This document shows, piece after piece, positions 62,577 to 64,000 of a stretch of 64,000 nucleotides of DNA. Within the stretch, counting starts at the first letter, position 1. The number at the start of each line of letters is the position of its first letter. Source of the DNA: FEN-1219 sp963817615. GTDB taxonomy: Bacteria; Pseudomonadota; Gammaproteobacteria; Steroidobacterales; Rariloculaceae. The position numbers were made by a program, and so were the translations under genes. The stretch covers positions 2,182,241-2,246,240 of the forward strand of contig CAWFPH010000002.1 of assembly GCA_963817615.1 (NCBI GenBank), read 5' to 3'. The notes under the pieces were generated by a model, which searched no databases, was not told the DNA's origin, and saw only the letters and a list, made by a program, of their open reading frames with translations.

Positions 62577-63400
62577 CACCCATGCGGCAGGTCGTGCTCG
62601 ACACCGAAACCACGGGGCTCGAGCCCGCGGCCGGTCATCGCATCATCGAGATCGGCTGCGTGGAGATCGTCAACCGCCGGCCCACCACCCGCCACTTTCA
62701 CCGCTACCTGAATCCCGAGCGCGAGGTCGAGGCCGCCGCGCTGGAGGTGCACGGCATCGAGGACGACTTCCTCGCGACGCAGCCGCGGTTCGCGGAGGTG
62801 GCGCGCGAGCTCCTCGAGTTCGTCGACGGCGCGGAGCTCGTGATCCACAACGCCGACTTCGACGTCGAGTTCCTGAACCACGAGCTCAGGCGCATCGAGG
62901 ATCTGCCGCACGAGATCCGCGAGCGCTGCCGCGTGCTCGACACGCTGGCGCTCGCTCGCCGCATGCACCCGGGGCAGCGCAACAGCCTGGACGCGCTCGC
63001 GAAGCGCTACAACGTCGACGCGTCGAAGCGCGAGCTGCACGGCGCGCTGCTCGATGCGCAGATCCTCGCGGACGTCTATCTGTCGATGACGGGCGGGCAG
63101 GTCGCGCTGTCGCTCGACGACGGCGTCGAGACCGCGGCCGCCGCCAGAGGCGGTCTCGTCGTGCAGCCGGTCGACCGCCGCGGGCTCACGCTCGTCGTGC
63201 AGGCGGCGACCGCCGAGGAGCTCGCGGCCCACGAGCTGATGCTCGCGCAGATCGCGAAGCGCTCCGGGCGCGCGATCGCGTGGGACGATGCGGCCGCGCC
63301 CGCGGCGGCGGCCGTCGCGAAACCGTCCGGCTCGCCGCCCGACGCCGCCGGTCCGCTGCCGCCCGCAAACGACTTTCCGCCCGCGCTCGCGACCGCTTGA
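62573..63400 (+). CDS. dnaQ: DNA polymerase III epsilon subunit (proofreading exonuclease)
   Basis: 3'-5' exonuclease of the replicative polymerase. 275 residues. DEDDh motifs: ExoI DTETTGLEP (Asp10, Glu12), ExoII HNADFDVEFLN, ExoIII HGALLDAQILADVY. The C-terminal tail (about 190-275) is Ala/Pro-rich and should carry the DnaE contact. ATG 62573 overlaps the rnhA stop; ATG 62582 is a second possible start. rnhA-dnaQ coupling here is same-strand, whereas in E. coli the two genes are divergent. Confidence 0.97.
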   Translation: MTPMRQVVLDTETTGLEPAAGHRIIEIGCVEIVNRRPTTRHFHRYLNPEREVEAAALEVHGIEDDFLATQPRFAEVARELLEFVDGAELVIHNADFDVEFLNHELRRIEDLPHEIRERCRVLDTLALARRMHPGQRNSLDALAKRYNVDASKRELHGALLDAQILADVYLSMTGGQVALSLDDGVETAAAARGGLVVQPVDRRGLTLVVQAATAEELAAHELMLAQIAKRSGRAIAWDDAAAPAAAAVAKPSGSPPDAAGPLPPANDFPPALATA

Positions 63401-64000
63401 GCAGCCATTCTCCCGGCTTGGGGCGCGCGTTCGCGGCCAGCTTCCTCGGCGAGTCGCCGGTTTGGTACAAGCTCACGATCCTCGGCTGCCTGATCGCGAA
63501 TCCGCTGCTCTACATCGCGAGCCCGTACGTGGCCGGGTGGTGCTTGGTCGGCGAGTTCATCTTCACGCTCGCGATGGCGTTGCGCTGCTATCCGCTGCAA
63601 CCCGGCGGGCTGCTCGCGCTCGAGGCGGTCGTGATCGGCATGACGACGCCGGCGGCGGTCTATGCGGAGCTCGAGCACGGGTTCGAGGTCGTGCTGCTGC
63701 TGATCTTCATGGTGGCGGGCATCTTTTTTCTGAAGGACCTGCTGCTCTACACGTTCACCAAGCTCGTGATCCGCGTGCGGTCGAAAACCGTGCTCGCACT
63801 GCTCTTCTGCGGCACCGGCGCGGTGCTCTCGGCGTTCCTCGACGCGCTCACCGTCACGGCCGTGATCATCACGGTGGCCACCGGCTTCTACGGCGTGTAC
63901 CACAAGGTCGCCTCGGGCAAGCACTTCGCGGATCCGGGCCACCACGACGCGTCGTTCGACGAGCACGTGCACGAGCTGCATCGCAGCGATCTCGAGCGCT
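63397..64000 (+). CDS. nhaB: Na+/H+ antiporter NhaB, 3' truncated by window edge
   Basis: About 201 N-terminal residues are present. Start inferred as TTG 63397, whose TGA overlaps the dnaQ stop (TTGA); TTG 63418 is an alternative. Family match: LGRAFAASFLGESPVWYKL, SPYVAGWCLVGEFIFTLAMALRCYPLQPGGLLALEAVVIGM, VAGIFFLKDLLLYTFTKLVIRVRSK and LSAFLDALTVTAVIITVATGFYGVYHKVASG, with the Asp of the FLDALT transmembrane region. Several membrane segments visible. NhaB exchanges sodium for protons and suits a marine or saline life style. The frame stays open to base 64000. Confidence 0.93.
   Translation, partial: MSSHSPGLGRAFAASFLGESPVWYKLTILGCLIANPLLYIASPYVAGWCLVGEFIFTLAMALRCYPLQPGGLLALEAVVIGMTTPAAVYAELEHGFEVVLLLIFMVAGIFFLKDLLLYTFTKLVIRVRSKTVLALLFCGTGAVLSAFLDALTVTAVIITVATGFYGVYHKVASGKHFADPGHHDASFDEHVHELHRSDLER

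Overview
This 64 kb window is a stretch of chromosome from a GC-rich gammaproteobacterium. The evidence is gene order: glyA-nrdR-ribD-ribE-ribB-ribH-nusB-thiL-pgpA, parE-parC, epmB/efp/epmA, (asd)-fimV-truA-accD-folC-SPOR-cvpA-purF, tig-clpP-clpX-lon-hupB-tRNA-ppiD and mltD-methyltransferase-rnhA-dnaQ are all blocks typical of Pseudomonas/Xanthomonas-like lineages. I cannot name a genus. No rRNA, integrase, transposase, prophage or CRISPR array is visible. The window is almost entirely coding, with many 1-20 base gene overlaps and frequent GTG/TTG starts.

Layout. 1-3.3 kb: 3' part of an ApbE flavin transferase, a zinc-ribbon DUF4145-like protein and EttA. 3.4-11.5 kb: one long plus-strand operon running from a histone-deacetylase-family enzyme through glyA, nrdR, the riboflavin genes, nusB, thiL and pgpA. 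11.5-12.9 kb: a Ser/Thr kinase fused to a cyclic-nucleotide-binding domain. 12.9-15.8 kb: xseB, then a redox cluster (rubrerythrin, HdrD/GlpC-like Fe-S protein, DUF3501) with a clear promoter and a palindromic operator. 15.9-20.2 kb: topoisomerase IV. 20.2-26.6 kb: a FimX-like c-di-GMP effector, then the complete EF-P system (epmB, efp, epmA), with epmA coupled to psd and a degenerate SCO protein. 26.7-29.5 kb: prmB, aroC and a decayed asd relic. 29.6-38.8 kb: fimV to purF. 38.8-43.2 kb: a receiver-kinase fusion, an MBL-fold hydrolase, lpxH, a cyclophilin and folD. 43.3-43.7 kb: four tRNAs (Pro, Arg, His, Lys). 43.8-49.7 kb: an accessory cell-surface segment (glycosyltransferase, two outer-membrane barrels, a GGCT-fold protein, a repeat lipoprotein) ending at tRNA-Leu. 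49.9-58.7 kb: the protein quality-control block tig, clpP, clpX, lon, hupB, two tRNAs and a frameshifted ppiD. 58.7-64 kb: fabI, mltD, a frameshifted methyltransferase, rnhA, dnaQ and the start of nhaB.

How it fits together. Most genes are housekeeping: cofactor synthesis (riboflavin, folate, thiamine), purine and fatty-acid entry steps, envelope (psd, lpxH, fabI, mltD), DNA topology and proofreading, translation-factor modification (EF-P, PrmB) and proteolysis. FimV and FimX both point to type IV pili/twitching under c-di-GMP control. The less ordinary content is signalling and decay: two differently fused Ser/Thr kinases, several proteins that keep their fold but have lost catalytic or metal residues (RibA-like half of RibB, SCO, receiver domain, GGDEF/EAL), a divergent SHMT behind a deacetylase, and three broken genes (asd relic, ppiD, methyltransferase). 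I did not find a convincing new multi-gene system. The strongest leads are the kinase-cNMP fusion, the rubrerythrin operator, the asd relic and the structured palindrome before ppiD.
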